A stretch of DNA of 5,906 nucleotides from an uncultured Oscillibacter sp. GTDB taxonomy: Bacteria; Bacillota; Clostridia; Oscillospirales; Oscillospiraceae. The notes beneath the pieces were generated by a model that was not told where the DNA came from, ran no database searches, and was given only the letters and a program-made list of their open reading frames with translations. Location of the stretch: NCBI GenBank assembly GCA_947245315.1, contig CAMXNV010000133.1, positions 1 to 5,906 of the forward strand. Reading direction: 5' to 3'. Position numbers and translations under genes: made by a program. This document shows positions 1 to 5,787 of the stretch, piece after piece (the stretch's first letter is position 1; every line of letters begins with the position of its first letter).

Positions 1-549
1 AAAAGCGAGATGGAGGCCCTGATCCAGTCCCTGGAGGAGCGCCGCCGGGGGGAGAGCTACGCCTACGTCAAGGCCATGGCGGAGCGGCTGGGCCCCCTGG
101 GGGAGTTCGGCCGGAACAGCATGGTCCGGGGCCCGGAGCCCCTGGGCCCCGGCCGGACGGAGTACAACCACCGGCCCCGGGACCTCCTAAAGGCCATGGC
201 GGAGCTCCAGAGCCGGGCGGAGCGGCGGCTGCCGCCTCCCCGGGCGGCCTTTCAGGACATCGCCCGTCATGAGCCCTATCCCGTGGAGCACAAGGCCCTG
301 GAGATTCTCCGCCGCCTGCGGGACCGGGGGGTCACCCGCTTCCGCCAGCTCTTCCGGGGCAGCCGGAGCCGCAGCGAGATCGTGGCCACCTTCCTGGCGG
401 TGCTGGAGCTGTGCCGGGCCCACGTGCTGCAACTGACGGGCTCGGAGTCCGAGTGTACCGTCCGGCAGGTGGGCGAGCCGCCGGAGCACCTGGTCCCCCG
501 GGAGGGGGGCCCAAACGAAGGAGAGACCAATGGAACGAACGGAAATTGA
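1..549 (+). CDS. scpA: Segregation and condensation protein A (ScpA), 3' part, truncated by window edge
   Basis: ScpA is the kleisin subunit of the bacterial SMC-ScpA-ScpB complex, which bridges the SMC head and neck and helps compact and segregate the chromosome. The frame is open from base 1, so the start lies outside the window; 182 codons are visible, whereas the family is usually about 250 residues. The visible part holds the charged central linker (from EALIQSLEERRR) and the C-terminal winged helix that binds the SMC head, recognised by the stretch around codons 125-145 (SRSEIVATFLAVLELCR), matching the family pattern of a VtFLAlLEL helix. The identification rests on that helix and on scpB directly downstream. 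The stop overlaps scpB by 20 bp, the usual arrangement for coupled translation of partner subunits. The Met at base 10 is internal, not the true start. The C-terminal tail after the winged helix is Glu/Gly/Asn-rich and looks unconserved. Confidence 0.93.
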   Translation, partial: KSEMEALIQSLEERRRGESYAYVKAMAERLGPLGEFGRNSMVRGPEPLGPGRTEYNHRPRDLLKAMAELQSRAERRLPPPRAAFQDIARHEPYPVEHKALEILRRLRDRGVTRFRQLFRGSRSRSEIVATFLAVLELCRAHVLQLTGSESECTVRQVGEPPEHLVPREGGPNEGETNGTNGN

Positions 550-1114
550 AGCCGCCGTGGAGGCGATTCTCTTCGCCTCCGGGGAGCCGGTGCCGGTGAA
601 GCGCCTCTGCGCCGCCCTGGACCTGGCCCGCCCGGCGGTGGAGCGGGCCCTCCAGGACCTCCGGGACCACTGCGCCTTTGAGCGCCGGGGCATCCGCCTG
701 GCCCAGATGGAGGACAGCTGGCAGCTCTGCTCCGCCCCGGAGTACGGGGACGCGGTCCACCGGGCCCTGGAGGTCCGCAAGCCCGCCAAGCTCAGCCAGC
801 CCGCCCTGGAGGCTTTGACCATCATCGCCTATTACCAGCCCACCACCCGGGCTTACGTGGACCAGATCCGGGGGGTGGACAGCTCTTATACCATGAGCCT
901 GCTGCTGAACCGGGACCTGATCGAGGAGTGCGGGCGGCTCCAGGTGCCGGGGAGGCCCCGGCTGTACCGAACCACCAAGCAGTTTCTCCGGGCCTTTCAC
1001 CTCAACAGCCTGGAGGACCTGCCGGAGCTGGAGACCCTGGGAGAGCCGGAGAACGAGGTGCAGATGCGCCTGGACGACCAGGGGGAGATCGTAGAGGAGG
1101 CGGAGACGGAATAG
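530..1114 (+). CDS. scpB: Segregation and condensation protein B (ScpB)
   Basis: ScpB dimerises and binds the middle of ScpA within the SMC condensin complex in the cytoplasm. The 194-residue product is full length for the family. It has two tandem winged-helix domains: residues about 5-80, and about 85-160. The second contains the family hallmark LSQPALEALTIIAYYQPTTR (88-107), then the IRGV turn (113-116), PGRPRLYRTT (140-149) and FLRAFHLNSLEDLPEL (152-167). The remaining tail is acidic. The ATG at 530 is chosen because AAGGAGA (518-524) sits 5 bp upstream and the N-terminus EIEAAVEAILFASGEP is exactly where the family begins. The ribosome site and start lie inside the end of scpA, so translation is probably coupled. 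The next gene starts 9 bp downstream. Confidence 0.97.
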   Translation: MERTEIEAAVEAILFASGEPVPVKRLCAALDLARPAVERALQDLRDHCAFERRGIRLAQMEDSWQLCSAPEYGDAVHRALEVRKPAKLSQPALEALTIIAYYQPTTRAYVDQIRGVDSSYTMSLLLNRDLIEECGRLQVPGRPRLYRTTKQFLRAFHLNSLEDLPELETLGEPENEVQMRLDDQGEIVEEAETE

Positions 1115-1123
1115 AGAGGGGGA

Positions 1124-1804
1124 ATGTCTGTGGCCTGGTTCTGGCTGGCAATCGCCGCGCTGCTGCTCCTGCTGCTTTGTACCCGGGTGGGCGTCCGGGC
1201 GGCCCTGGACGGAGAGGGAGTGTTTCACCTGGACCTGCGGGTGGGCCCGGTTCGGGTCCGCCTCCTGCCCGCCGGGAAGAAAAAGGCGAAGCAGCCCAAG
1301 GAAGCCCATGAAAAGCCCGCAAACCCCAAGAAACCCAAGAAACCTGAGAAGGAGACGAAAAAGCTCTCCTTCACCCTGGAGGACGGGAAGGACGCCCTCC
1401 GGACCCTGCTCCCGGCCCTGAAGCGGGCCCTGGGACGGACCCGCCGGGGCATCCGGATTCAGCCCCTCCGGCTGTCCCTGACCCTGGGGGGACGGGAGGA
1501 CCCCGCCGCCGCGGCCCAGCTCTACGGAGAGCTCCAGGCCGCCGTGTGGACGGGGATGCCCCTGGCGGAGAAGCTGCTGGACATCCGGGACCCGTACCTC
1601 CACACCGGCGTGGACTTCGAGGCCTCCGCCCCGGCGGCGGAGGGGGAGGTGGGAATCACCCTCCGGATCGGCACCCTGCTGGCGGTGGGCTTCGGCCTGG
1701 CCTTCCCGGCCCTGGGCTGGTTCCTCCGCTGGCGGAAGCGCTGCAAGCACCGCCCGCCGAAGCCGGAGAAGCGCCCTCCCTGTCCCCAGGAGGAGACGGG
1801 GTGA
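1124..1804 (+). CDS. DUF2953 family membrane protein (YtfI-like)
   Basis: A 226-residue protein of unknown function that I assign to the DUF2953 family, the group including Bacillus subtilis YtfI, normally encoded directly before ytfJ. Visible features: an N-terminal hydrophobic segment (about 3-19, WFWLAIAALLLLLLC); a beta-rich stretch with GPVRVRLLPAG (41-51); an extremely Lys/Pro-rich linker (52-80); a conserved-looking LTLGGREDPAAAAQLYGELQA segment (119-139); and a second hydrophobic segment (about 183-201, ending GWFLRWRKRCK) with a basic Pro-rich tail. Two membrane spans with a basic C-terminus suggest that both ends are cytoplasmic. The ATG follows scpB by 9 bp with a purine-rich GAGAGGGGG site (1115-1123). 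The family call rests on the middle motif plus position before ytfJ. A sporulation role is inferred from that neighbour only. Confidence 0.78.
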   Translation: MSVAWFWLAIAALLLLLLCTRVGVRAALDGEGVFHLDLRVGPVRVRLLPAGKKKAKQPKEAHEKPANPKKPKKPEKETKKLSFTLEDGKDALRTLLPALKRALGRTRRGIRIQPLRLSLTLGGREDPAAAAQLYGELQAAVWTGMPLAEKLLDIRDPYLHTGVDFEASAPAAEGEVGITLRIGTLLAVGFGLAFPALGWFLRWRKRCKHRPPKPEKRPPCPQEETG

Positions 1805-1858
1805 GCGCCCTCGCCGCTCTTTTGTAAGGAAAAACCGCAACATAGAAAGGATGGACAG

Positions 1859-2266
1859 ATGGACAGCACAATGGAAAAAAAGCACCCGGTGGACGAGCTG
1901 ATGCGCTCCACCATGGAGAAGATCCGGGAGATGGTAGACACCAACACGATTGTGGGCCAGCCCATCCACACCCCCGACGGCGTGACCCTGATCCCCATTT
2001 CCAAGGTCAGCTTCGGCTTCGGCACTGGCGGCGGGGACTACGGCAAGGTCCAGCCCCGGCCCTTCGGCGGCGGCGGCGCAGCCGGGGTGAAGATTGACCC
2101 CGTGGCCTTCCTGGTCATCAAGGACGGCATCACCCGGGTGCTGCCGGTGGCGGTGCCGCCGGTGTCCACCGTGGACCGCATCGTGGAGATGGTGCCGGAC
2201 CTGATGGATAAGGCGGAGCAGTTTTTGGACAAGAAAAAGGCGGAGAAGGAGCAAGAATCCCTCTGA
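1859..2266 (+). CDS. ytfJ: GerW family sporulation protein YtfJ
   Basis: A 135-residue GerW/YtfJ-family protein. In Bacillus the family is made during sporulation in the forespore and is needed for normal spore germination; its biochemical activity is not known. The sequence matches the family closely: HPVDELMRSTMEKIREMVDTNTIVG (9-33), the PDGVTLIPISKVSFGFGTGGGDYG core (39-62), a glycine-rich FGGGGAAGVKIDPVAFLVI segment (69-87), and VDRIVEMVPDLMDKA (105-119) before a Lys/Glu-rich tail. No signal peptide or membrane segment is present. ATG 1859 is chosen because AAAGG (1846-1850) lies 8 bp upstream; the ATG at 1851 is out of frame. A 54-bp gap separates it from the DUF2953 gene; I did not find a convincing promoter there. 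It is the strongest evidence in the window that the host belongs to a spore-forming lineage. Confidence 0.95.
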   Translation: MDSTMEKKHPVDELMRSTMEKIREMVDTNTIVGQPIHTPDGVTLIPISKVSFGFGTGGGDYGKVQPRPFGGGGAAGVKIDPVAFLVIKDGITRVLPVAVPPVSTVDRIVEMVPDLMDKAEQFLDKKKAEKEQESL

Positions 2267-2279
2267 GCCGGGCATACTA
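2251..2279 (+). promoter_or_regulatory. Candidate forespore (sigma-G or sigma-F) promoter for the carboxypeptidase gene
   Basis: CATACTA at 2273-2279 equals the CATNHTA -10 consensus known for forespore sigma-G. Read as GGGCATACTA (2270-2279), it also fits the sigma-F -10 pattern at nearly every position. GCAAG (2251-2255) lies 17 bp upstream and matches the sigma-G -35 pattern GHATR at four of five positions. The predicted start (about 2286) would leave a leader of roughly 24 nt before the TTG start codon. The -35 lies in the end of ytfJ and the -10 just past its stop. Forespore expression is known for dacF-type carboxypeptidases and ytfJ. Such short motifs occur by chance, so this is tentative. 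Confidence 0.4.
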
Positions 2280-2280
2280 G

Positions 2281-2305
2281 CATCACTTGACTGACTGGAG
2301 TGATG
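2281..2305 (+). repeat. Inverted repeat covering the carboxypeptidase ribosome binding site
   Basis: CATCACT (2281-2287) and AGTGATG (2299-2305) are perfect 7-bp inverted repeats around an 11-nt loop (TGACTGACTGG). The Shine-Dalgarno bases GGAG (2297-2300) lie at the loop/right-arm boundary, 9 bp before the TTG start at 2310. On read-through mRNA this hairpin could partly mask the ribosome site. A transcript starting near 2286 would lack most of the left arm and escape it. The repeat is seen; the control is inferred. Confidence 0.4.
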
Positions 2306-2309
2306 ACGT

Positions 2310-3389
2310 TTGCCGAGACATTTACGGCGGGCCGGGGCGCTGCTGGCGCTGGCGGCCTGCCTGCTGGCGGGGCGGGCCCGGGGGGTGGAGACCTCCGCCT
2401 CCGCCGCGCTGCTGATGGACGCGGACAGCGGCCGGGTGCTCTATGAGCAGAACGCCCACGCCCGGATGCTGATCGCCAGCACCACCAAGATTATGACGGC
2501 CCTGGTGGCCATCCGGGACGGCTGCCTGTCCGACACCGTGCGGGTGAGCCGGGAGGCCGCCTGTACCGAGGGCTCCGCCATGTACCTGAAAGAGGGGGAG
2601 GAGCTGACCCTGGAGACCCTGCTCTACGGCCTCCTCCTCTGCTCCGGGAACGACGCCGCCGTGGCGGTGGCGGAGCACGTGGGGGGCAGCGTGGAGGGCT
2701 TTGTGGAGCGGATGAACGACACCGCCCTGGAGCTGGGGATGGAGGACTCCTCCTTTGCCAACCCCAACGGCCTGGACCATGAGCTCCACTACTCCACCGC
2801 CTACGACATGGCCCTGCTGGCCCGGGCGGCCCTGGAGAACGAGACCCTGGTCCGCATCGCCTCCACCCGGAGCGTCACCGTCGGGGGCCGGACCATGACG
2901 AACCACAACAAGCTCCTGTCCATGCAGGAGGGCTGCCTGGGGCTGAAAACCGGCTACACCCGGGCGGCGGGCCGGACCCTGGTGAGCTGCGCCCAGCAGA
3001 ACGGCCAGCGGCTCATCGCCGTGACCCTCCAGGACGGCAACGACTGGGCGGACCACCAGAGCCTCTACGCCTACGGCTTCGCCGCCTACCCGGCGAAGCG
3101 GGCGGCCCGGCTGGGCCAGGAGCTGGCCCGGCGGGAGGGTGTCCCCCTGCTGGCGGCGGACGGCTTCGCCTGGCCCCTGGCGGAGGGAGAGACGCTGGAG
3201 ACCCGGCTGGAGCTGGACCGGCCCCTGGAGGCGCCTCTCCGGGCGGGAACCCGGGTGGGGGAGGCGATCTTCTCCCTGAACGGGGAGGAGGTGGGCCGGG
3301 TGGGCCTGTTGACCGGACGGGACTTCACCCTGCCAAGCGCCGGCCCTCCGGCGGAGGCCGCCCTGGCCACACTGCGGAAGTATAGGTGA
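2310..3389 (+). CDS. D-alanyl-D-alanine carboxypeptidase (PBP5/DacF-type, peptidase S11)
   Basis: An exported serine DD-carboxypeptidase that removes the terminal D-Ala from peptidoglycan pentapeptides, limiting cross-linking. All three active-site motifs are present in the 359-residue product: STTK (S57, K60), SGN (112-114) and KTG (213-215), plus the S11 hallmarks NPNGLD (151-156) and HYSTAYDMALLAR (160-172). A PBP5 C-terminal beta domain follows (about 255-345). The N-terminus is a signal peptide: RHLRR, a hydrophobic stretch (about 8-21), then likely cleavage near ARG-VE (25/26). The start must be TTG 2310, since an in-frame TGA lies at 2304-2306; GGAG (2297-2300) is 9 bp upstream. The protein ends LATLRKYR without an obvious C-terminal amphipathic membrane anchor. 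Lying between ytfJ and rluB, it may act in spore cortex synthesis (dacF- or dacB-like); I cannot say which. Confidence 0.95.
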   Translation: MPRHLRRAGALLALAACLLAGRARGVETSASAALLMDADSGRVLYEQNAHARMLIASTTKIMTALVAIRDGCLSDTVRVSREAACTEGSAMYLKEGEELTLETLLYGLLLCSGNDAAVAVAEHVGGSVEGFVERMNDTALELGMEDSSFANPNGLDHELHYSTAYDMALLARAALENETLVRIASTRSVTVGGRTMTNHNKLLSMQEGCLGLKTGYTRAAGRTLVSCAQQNGQRLIAVTLQDGNDWADHQSLYAYGFAAYPAKRAARLGQELARREGVPLLAADGFAWPLAEGETLETRLELDRPLEAPLRAGTRVGEAIFSLNGEEVGRVGLLTGRDFTLPSAGPPAEAALATLRKYR

Positions 3390-3393
3390 GACG

Positions 3394-4101
3394 ATGGAAG
3401 AACGGCTGCAAAAGCTCCTCTCCGCCGCCGGGGTCTGCTCCCGGCGGGCGGCGGAGGGTTACATCCAAGAGGGACGGGTCACCGTCAACGGCGCCGCCGC
3501 CCGGCTGGGGGACAGGGCCGACCCGGAGCGGGACGACGTCCGCCTGGACGGGCGGACTGTCCGCCCGGCGAAGGAGACGGTCACCCTCCTCCTGAACAAG
3601 CCCCGGGGCTACGTGGCGACCCTCTCCGACGAGAAGGGACGGCGGACCGTGGCGGACCTGGTGCGGGACTGCGGCGTCCGGGTGTACCCCGTGGGGCGGC
3701 TGGACCTGGACTCCGAGGGCCTGCTGCTGCTGACCAACGACGGGGCCCTGGCCCAGCGGCTGACCCACCCCTCCCGAGAGGCGGAGAAGACCTATCACGT
3801 CTGGGTCCGGGGCCCGGTGGAGGGAGCGGAGAAGCGGCTGGCCGCCCTCCGGGAGCTGGAGGGAGAGCCCATCCGCCCCGCCAAGGTGCGGCTCCTCCGC
3901 CGGGGGGCCGGGACGGCCCGGCTGGCCGTCACCATCCACGAGGGGAAGAACCGGCAGGTCCGGCGGATGTGCGCCGCCTGCGGGCTGACGGTGGAGCGGC
4001 TCCGCCGGGTGCGGGAGCACACCCTGTCCCTGGGGGATTTGCCTCCGGGGAAGTGGCGGGCGCTGACGCCGGAGGAGACGGCGGCCTTGAAGGGACCGTG
4101 A
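3394..4101 (+). CDS. rluB: 23S rRNA pseudouridine synthase, RluB/RsuA family
   Basis: A cytoplasmic RsuA/RluB/RluE-type enzyme that isomerises a specific uridine in rRNA to pseudouridine. The 235-residue product has an N-terminal S4 RNA-binding domain (about 2-60: RLQKLLSAAGVCSRRAAEGYIQEGRVTVNG region), then LLLNKPRGYVATLSDEKGR (66-84). The catalytic motif PVGRLDLDSEGLLLLTNDG (99-117) follows, with the expected nucleophile Asp104. EGKNRQVRRM (183-192) is the usual C-terminal signature. Start ATG 3394 lies 4 bp after the carboxypeptidase stop, and AGGTGAG (3384-3390) overlaps that stop, so translation is likely coupled. RluB is the expected gene from Bacillus context (scpAB...dacB...rluB); the spmA and spmB genes found between dacB and rluB in B. 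subtilis are absent here. The exact rRNA site (RluB or RsuA specificity) is inferred from context. Confidence 0.94.
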   Translation: MEERLQKLLSAAGVCSRRAAEGYIQEGRVTVNGAAARLGDRADPERDDVRLDGRTVRPAKETVTLLLNKPRGYVATLSDEKGRRTVADLVRDCGVRVYPVGRLDLDSEGLLLLTNDGALAQRLTHPSREAEKTYHVWVRGPVEGAEKRLAALRELEGEPIRPAKVRLLRRGAGTARLAVTIHEGKNRQVRRMCAACGLTVERLRRVREHTLSLGDLPPGKWRALTPEETAALKGP

Positions 4102-4137
4102 GGGGCCGGTTTTTGATGGAGTTTATAAAAGGATGTG

Positions 4138-4163
4138 AAAGGAACCCGTTGGGGTTCCTTTTT
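4138..4163 (+). terminator. Intrinsic terminator closing the scpA-rluB cluster
   Basis: AAAGGAACCC (4138-4147) pairs with GGGTTCCTTT (4152-4161) in a perfect 10-bp stem with a GTTG loop, running into TTTTTCTT. It lies 36 bp after the rluB stop. The A-run on the left arm could also support termination from the opposite strand. The 29 bases from 4138 match those from 5415 at 27 positions; the two differences are both in the loop. Confidence 0.93.
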
Positions 4164-4207
4164 CTTGTGTTCGCCGGTTTTTCCTCTGGCTTTTTTTCGT
4201 CAAGGCC

Positions 4208-4236
4208 TTGCTATTTCCGGCAAAATCCGCTATGAT
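4208..4236 (+). promoter_or_regulatory. Sigma-A type promoter of the ROK gene
   Basis: TTGCTA (4208-4213) and TATGAT (4231-4236) are separated by the optimal 17 bp; they match the consensus hexamers at four and five of six positions. The area is AT-rich against a very GC-rich genome. Transcription would start near 4243, giving a leader of about 58 nt before the ROK start codon. It lies beyond the rluB terminator, so the ROK gene is probably transcribed independently. Confidence 0.75.
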
Positions 4237-4239
4237 TAT

Positions 4240-4254
4240 TATAAAGTCTTTATA
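4240..4254 (+). promoter_or_regulatory. Probable operator palindrome at the ROK transcription start
   Basis: TATAAAG-T-CTTTATA is a perfect 15-bp inverted repeat with one central base, starting 4 bp after the -10 hexamer and spanning the predicted start site. A dimer bound here would block RNA polymerase. ROK repressors such as NagC, Mlc and XylR use AT-rich palindromes and often control their own genes, so autorepression is the simplest reading. The bound regulator is inferred. Confidence 0.6.
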
Positions 4255-4300
4255 TAGGTAGCAAAGTGAAAGCCATAAAACCGACAGGGGATGAGGAGAT

Positions 4301-5410
4301 ATGACCAAAGCGCCCACCAGCAATATGGACGTCAAGCGGCGGAACCGGGCCAGCACGCTGCGCTGCGCCCTGGAGTGCGGCCGGGTATCCCAGCAGGAGC
4401 TGAGCCGCCGCCTGGAGCTGAGCTGGCCCACGATTCTGCAAAATGTGAAGGAGCTGGCGGCCCTGGGCCTGCTCCGGGAGGACGGGGTCTATGACTCCAC
4501 CGGGGGCCGGAAGGCCCGGGCCTACGTCCCCGTGCCCGAGGGCCGGGTGGCCGTGGGGCTGGACGTGGCCCGGGACCATGTGAGCGTGGTGCTGGTGGAC
4601 CTCCAGGGCCGTCTGCTGGAGAAGGCCCGGGGGGCCCTCCGCTTCTCCCGGGAGGAGGTGTATCTCCGCTATCTGGGGGGCCTGGTCCGCCGCTTTGTGG
4701 AGACCTACCAGGCGGAGGAGCGCCTGCTGGGCGTGGGGATCGCCCTGCCGGGAATTGTAGACGGGGGGCTGTTGCGGGACTCTCCGGAGCCGGAGATGAA
4801 GAATCTGCCCCTGACCCTGCTGGAGGAGCAGTTCCCCTGGCCCTGCCGCTTTCTCAGCGCCGCCCACGCCGCCGGGCTGGCGGAGGGGGGCTCCGGGGAT
4901 TTGATCTATCTCTCCCTGGGGGACAGCGTGGAGGGGGCCGTCCTCCGGGGCGGGCGCCTCTGGAAGGGGGACCGGCTCCGGGCCGGGTCTTTTGGGCACA
5001 GCACCCTGGCGCCGGGGGGCCGCCGCTGCCGCTGCGGAAGGGCGGGGTGCCTGGACGCCTATTGCTCCGCCCAGGTCCTGTCGGACCAGGCGGGGGGCAG
5101 CCTCAGCGCCTTTTTCCAGGCCCTCCAGGCCGGGGACCCGGAGAAGCGGGAGCGCTGGCGGGAGTACCTGGAGTACTTGGCGGTGGCGGTGAACAACCTC
5201 CACGCCGGGTTTGACTGCGACATTGTGGCTGGAGGGCCCGTGGGAGCCTACCTGGGAGAGTTCGGGGAGCTGCTCCGGGCGCTGCTGGCGGAGCGGAATC
5301 CCTTTGGGCCCGACGCGTCCTATTTGAAGGAGTGCCGCTGTGAGGAGGAGCCCGCCGCCATCGGGGCGGCCATGGCCCAGGTGGAGGCCTATTTGGAGGA
5401 CCCCTGCTGA
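4301..5410 (+). CDS. ROK family transcriptional regulator (NagC/XylR-type repressor)
   Basis: A 369-residue ROK protein: an N-terminal winged helix (about 12-70, with RVSQQELSRRLELSWPTILQ at 28-47 and STGGRKARAY at 66-75) fused to a sugar-kinase-like fold. The latter shows VAVGLDVARDHVSVVLVD (83-100), GVGIALPGIVDGG (144-156), AGSFGH (228-233) and the zinc motif CRCGRAGC (243-250, LDAYCS following). Such proteins usually repress sugar-uptake or catabolic genes until a sugar binds. Key kinase positions are altered: the ND pair carrying the catalytic Asp is S186-A187 (FLSAAHAAGLAEG), the GTGxG phosphate loop reads GDSVEG (207-212), and the Glu of GEfGH is Ser230. So it is unlikely to be a kinase. 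ATG 4301 was chosen over ATG 4325, which lacks a ribosome site; AGGAG (4294-4298) is unusually close, and AGGGG (4286-4290) is a second candidate. No sugar operon is visible nearby, so its targets are unknown. Confidence 0.9.
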   Translation: MTKAPTSNMDVKRRNRASTLRCALECGRVSQQELSRRLELSWPTILQNVKELAALGLLREDGVYDSTGGRKARAYVPVPEGRVAVGLDVARDHVSVVLVDLQGRLLEKARGALRFSREEVYLRYLGGLVRRFVETYQAEERLLGVGIALPGIVDGGLLRDSPEPEMKNLPLTLLEEQFPWPCRFLSAAHAAGLAEGGSGDLIYLSLGDSVEGAVLRGGRLWKGDRLRAGSFGHSTLAPGGRRCRCGRAGCLDAYCSAQVLSDQAGGSLSAFFQALQAGDPEKRERWREYLEYLAVAVNNLHAGFDCDIVAGGPVGAYLGEFGELLRALLAERNPFGPDASYLKECRCEEEPAAIGAAMAQVEAYLEDPC

Positions 5411-5412
5411 GA

Positions 5413-5440
5413 AAAAAGGAACCCGTAAGGGTTCCTTTTT
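5413..5440 (+). terminator. Intrinsic terminator of the ROK gene
   Basis: AAAAAGGAACCC (5413-5424) pairs with GGGTTCCTTTTT (5429-5440) in a perfect 12-bp stem with a GTAA loop, only 2 bp after the ROK stop, and runs into CTTTT. The A-rich left arm makes it potentially bidirectional. It is a near-copy of the terminator after rluB. Confidence 0.93.
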
Positions 5441-5469
5441 CTTTTGGGGGGAGCTCCGGTGGCTCTTTC

Positions 5470-5772
5470 GAAAAGTATTGTATCAAAAAGGACTATATTA
5501 AAATGCCAAAACCAAACGGCTATCGGAGTCTGCATCTGATTGTCGCTGTCCCTATTCCCTTTCAGACCGGCGCTCAGAAAGTGATCTGTGAATTGCAGCT
5601 TCGTACAACAGCGATGGACACCTGGGCAGTGTTGGAACACAGCCTGCGCTACAAAAAGGATAGGCCATGCGGCCAAGAGATTGAGCGAGAATTACTGGAA
5701 TGTGCGGATATGCTTTCCAAGACAGATACTAAAATGCAGAGGATTGCGGAGCAACTTCGGATTTTTGCATGA
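5470..5772 (+). pseudogene. N-terminally truncated RelA/SpoT-type small alarmone synthetase remnant
   Basis: The frame encodes the C-terminal half of a (p)ppGpp synthetase domain. Diagnostic segments are NGYRSLHLIVAVP (from base 5515; the GYRSLH nucleotide-binding motif), CELQLRTTAMDTWAVLEHSLRYKK (with the Glu of the conserved E-Q-RT motif) and ECADMLSKTDTKM. Family-like residues KKDYIKMPKPNGY begin upstream of the only ATG (5503). The homology therefore runs through that Met to about 5470, then gives way to unrelated GC-rich sequence. Missing is the N-terminal half, including the Arg/Lys donor-binding stretch and the DIAGxR motif, so it should be inactive. The end (IAEQLRIFA, stop 5770-5772) looks like a natural C-terminus. 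G/C is about 50% (120 of 240 bases in 5521-5760), far below its neighbours, suggesting acquisition and decay. No clear ribosome site precedes ATG 5503. A translated fragment of 89 residues cannot be excluded. Confidence 0.82.
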
Positions 5773-5787
5773 TGCTCTTCGGCATCA
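5770..5787 (+). repeat. Small hairpin at the stop codon of the alarmone synthetase remnant
   Basis: TGATGC (5770-5775) and GCATCA (5782-5787) form a perfect 6-bp stem around TCTTCG; an alternative fold places a stable C-UUCG-G tetraloop at 5777-5782. The left arm includes the TGA stop. No T-tract follows, so it is not a typical terminator. Confidence 0.5.

Noticed and set aside
1805..1858. Possible promoter in the gap before ytfJ (TTGTAA at 1822, CATAGA at 1841)
   Set aside because: Spacing is only 13 bp and the -10 match is poor; no forespore -10 match was found. A ytfJ promoter may exist, but I cannot support it.
332..2275. A 647-codon open frame on the minus strand across scpA, scpB, DUF2953 and ytfJ
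   Set aside because: It lies antisense to four well-supported genes, has a His/Gly/Pro/Arg-rich unnatural composition and no recognisable motif. Long antisense frames are expected in such GC-rich coding DNA.
2349..2364. Lipobox-like LAAC (residues 14-17) in the carboxypeptidase signal peptide
   Set aside because: Hydrophobic residues LLAG continue after the Cys and the preceding hydrophobic core would be very short; ordinary signal-peptidase I cleavage near ARG fits better.
4095..4114. Possible extra terminator ACCG/CGGT followed by T's at the end of rluB
   Set aside because: Only a 4-bp stem overlapping the stop codon; the strong 10-bp hairpin 24 bp further on explains termination.
4123..4431. 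A 102-codon minus-strand frame crossing the ROK promoter and rluB terminator
   Set aside because: It reads through the terminator hairpin and operator and has no ribosome site or family features.
4250..5203. A 317-codon minus-strand frame opposite the ROK gene
   Set aside because: Low-complexity Pro/Gln/Ala/Gly-rich translation with no domain; it is an antisense shadow of the ROK coding frame.
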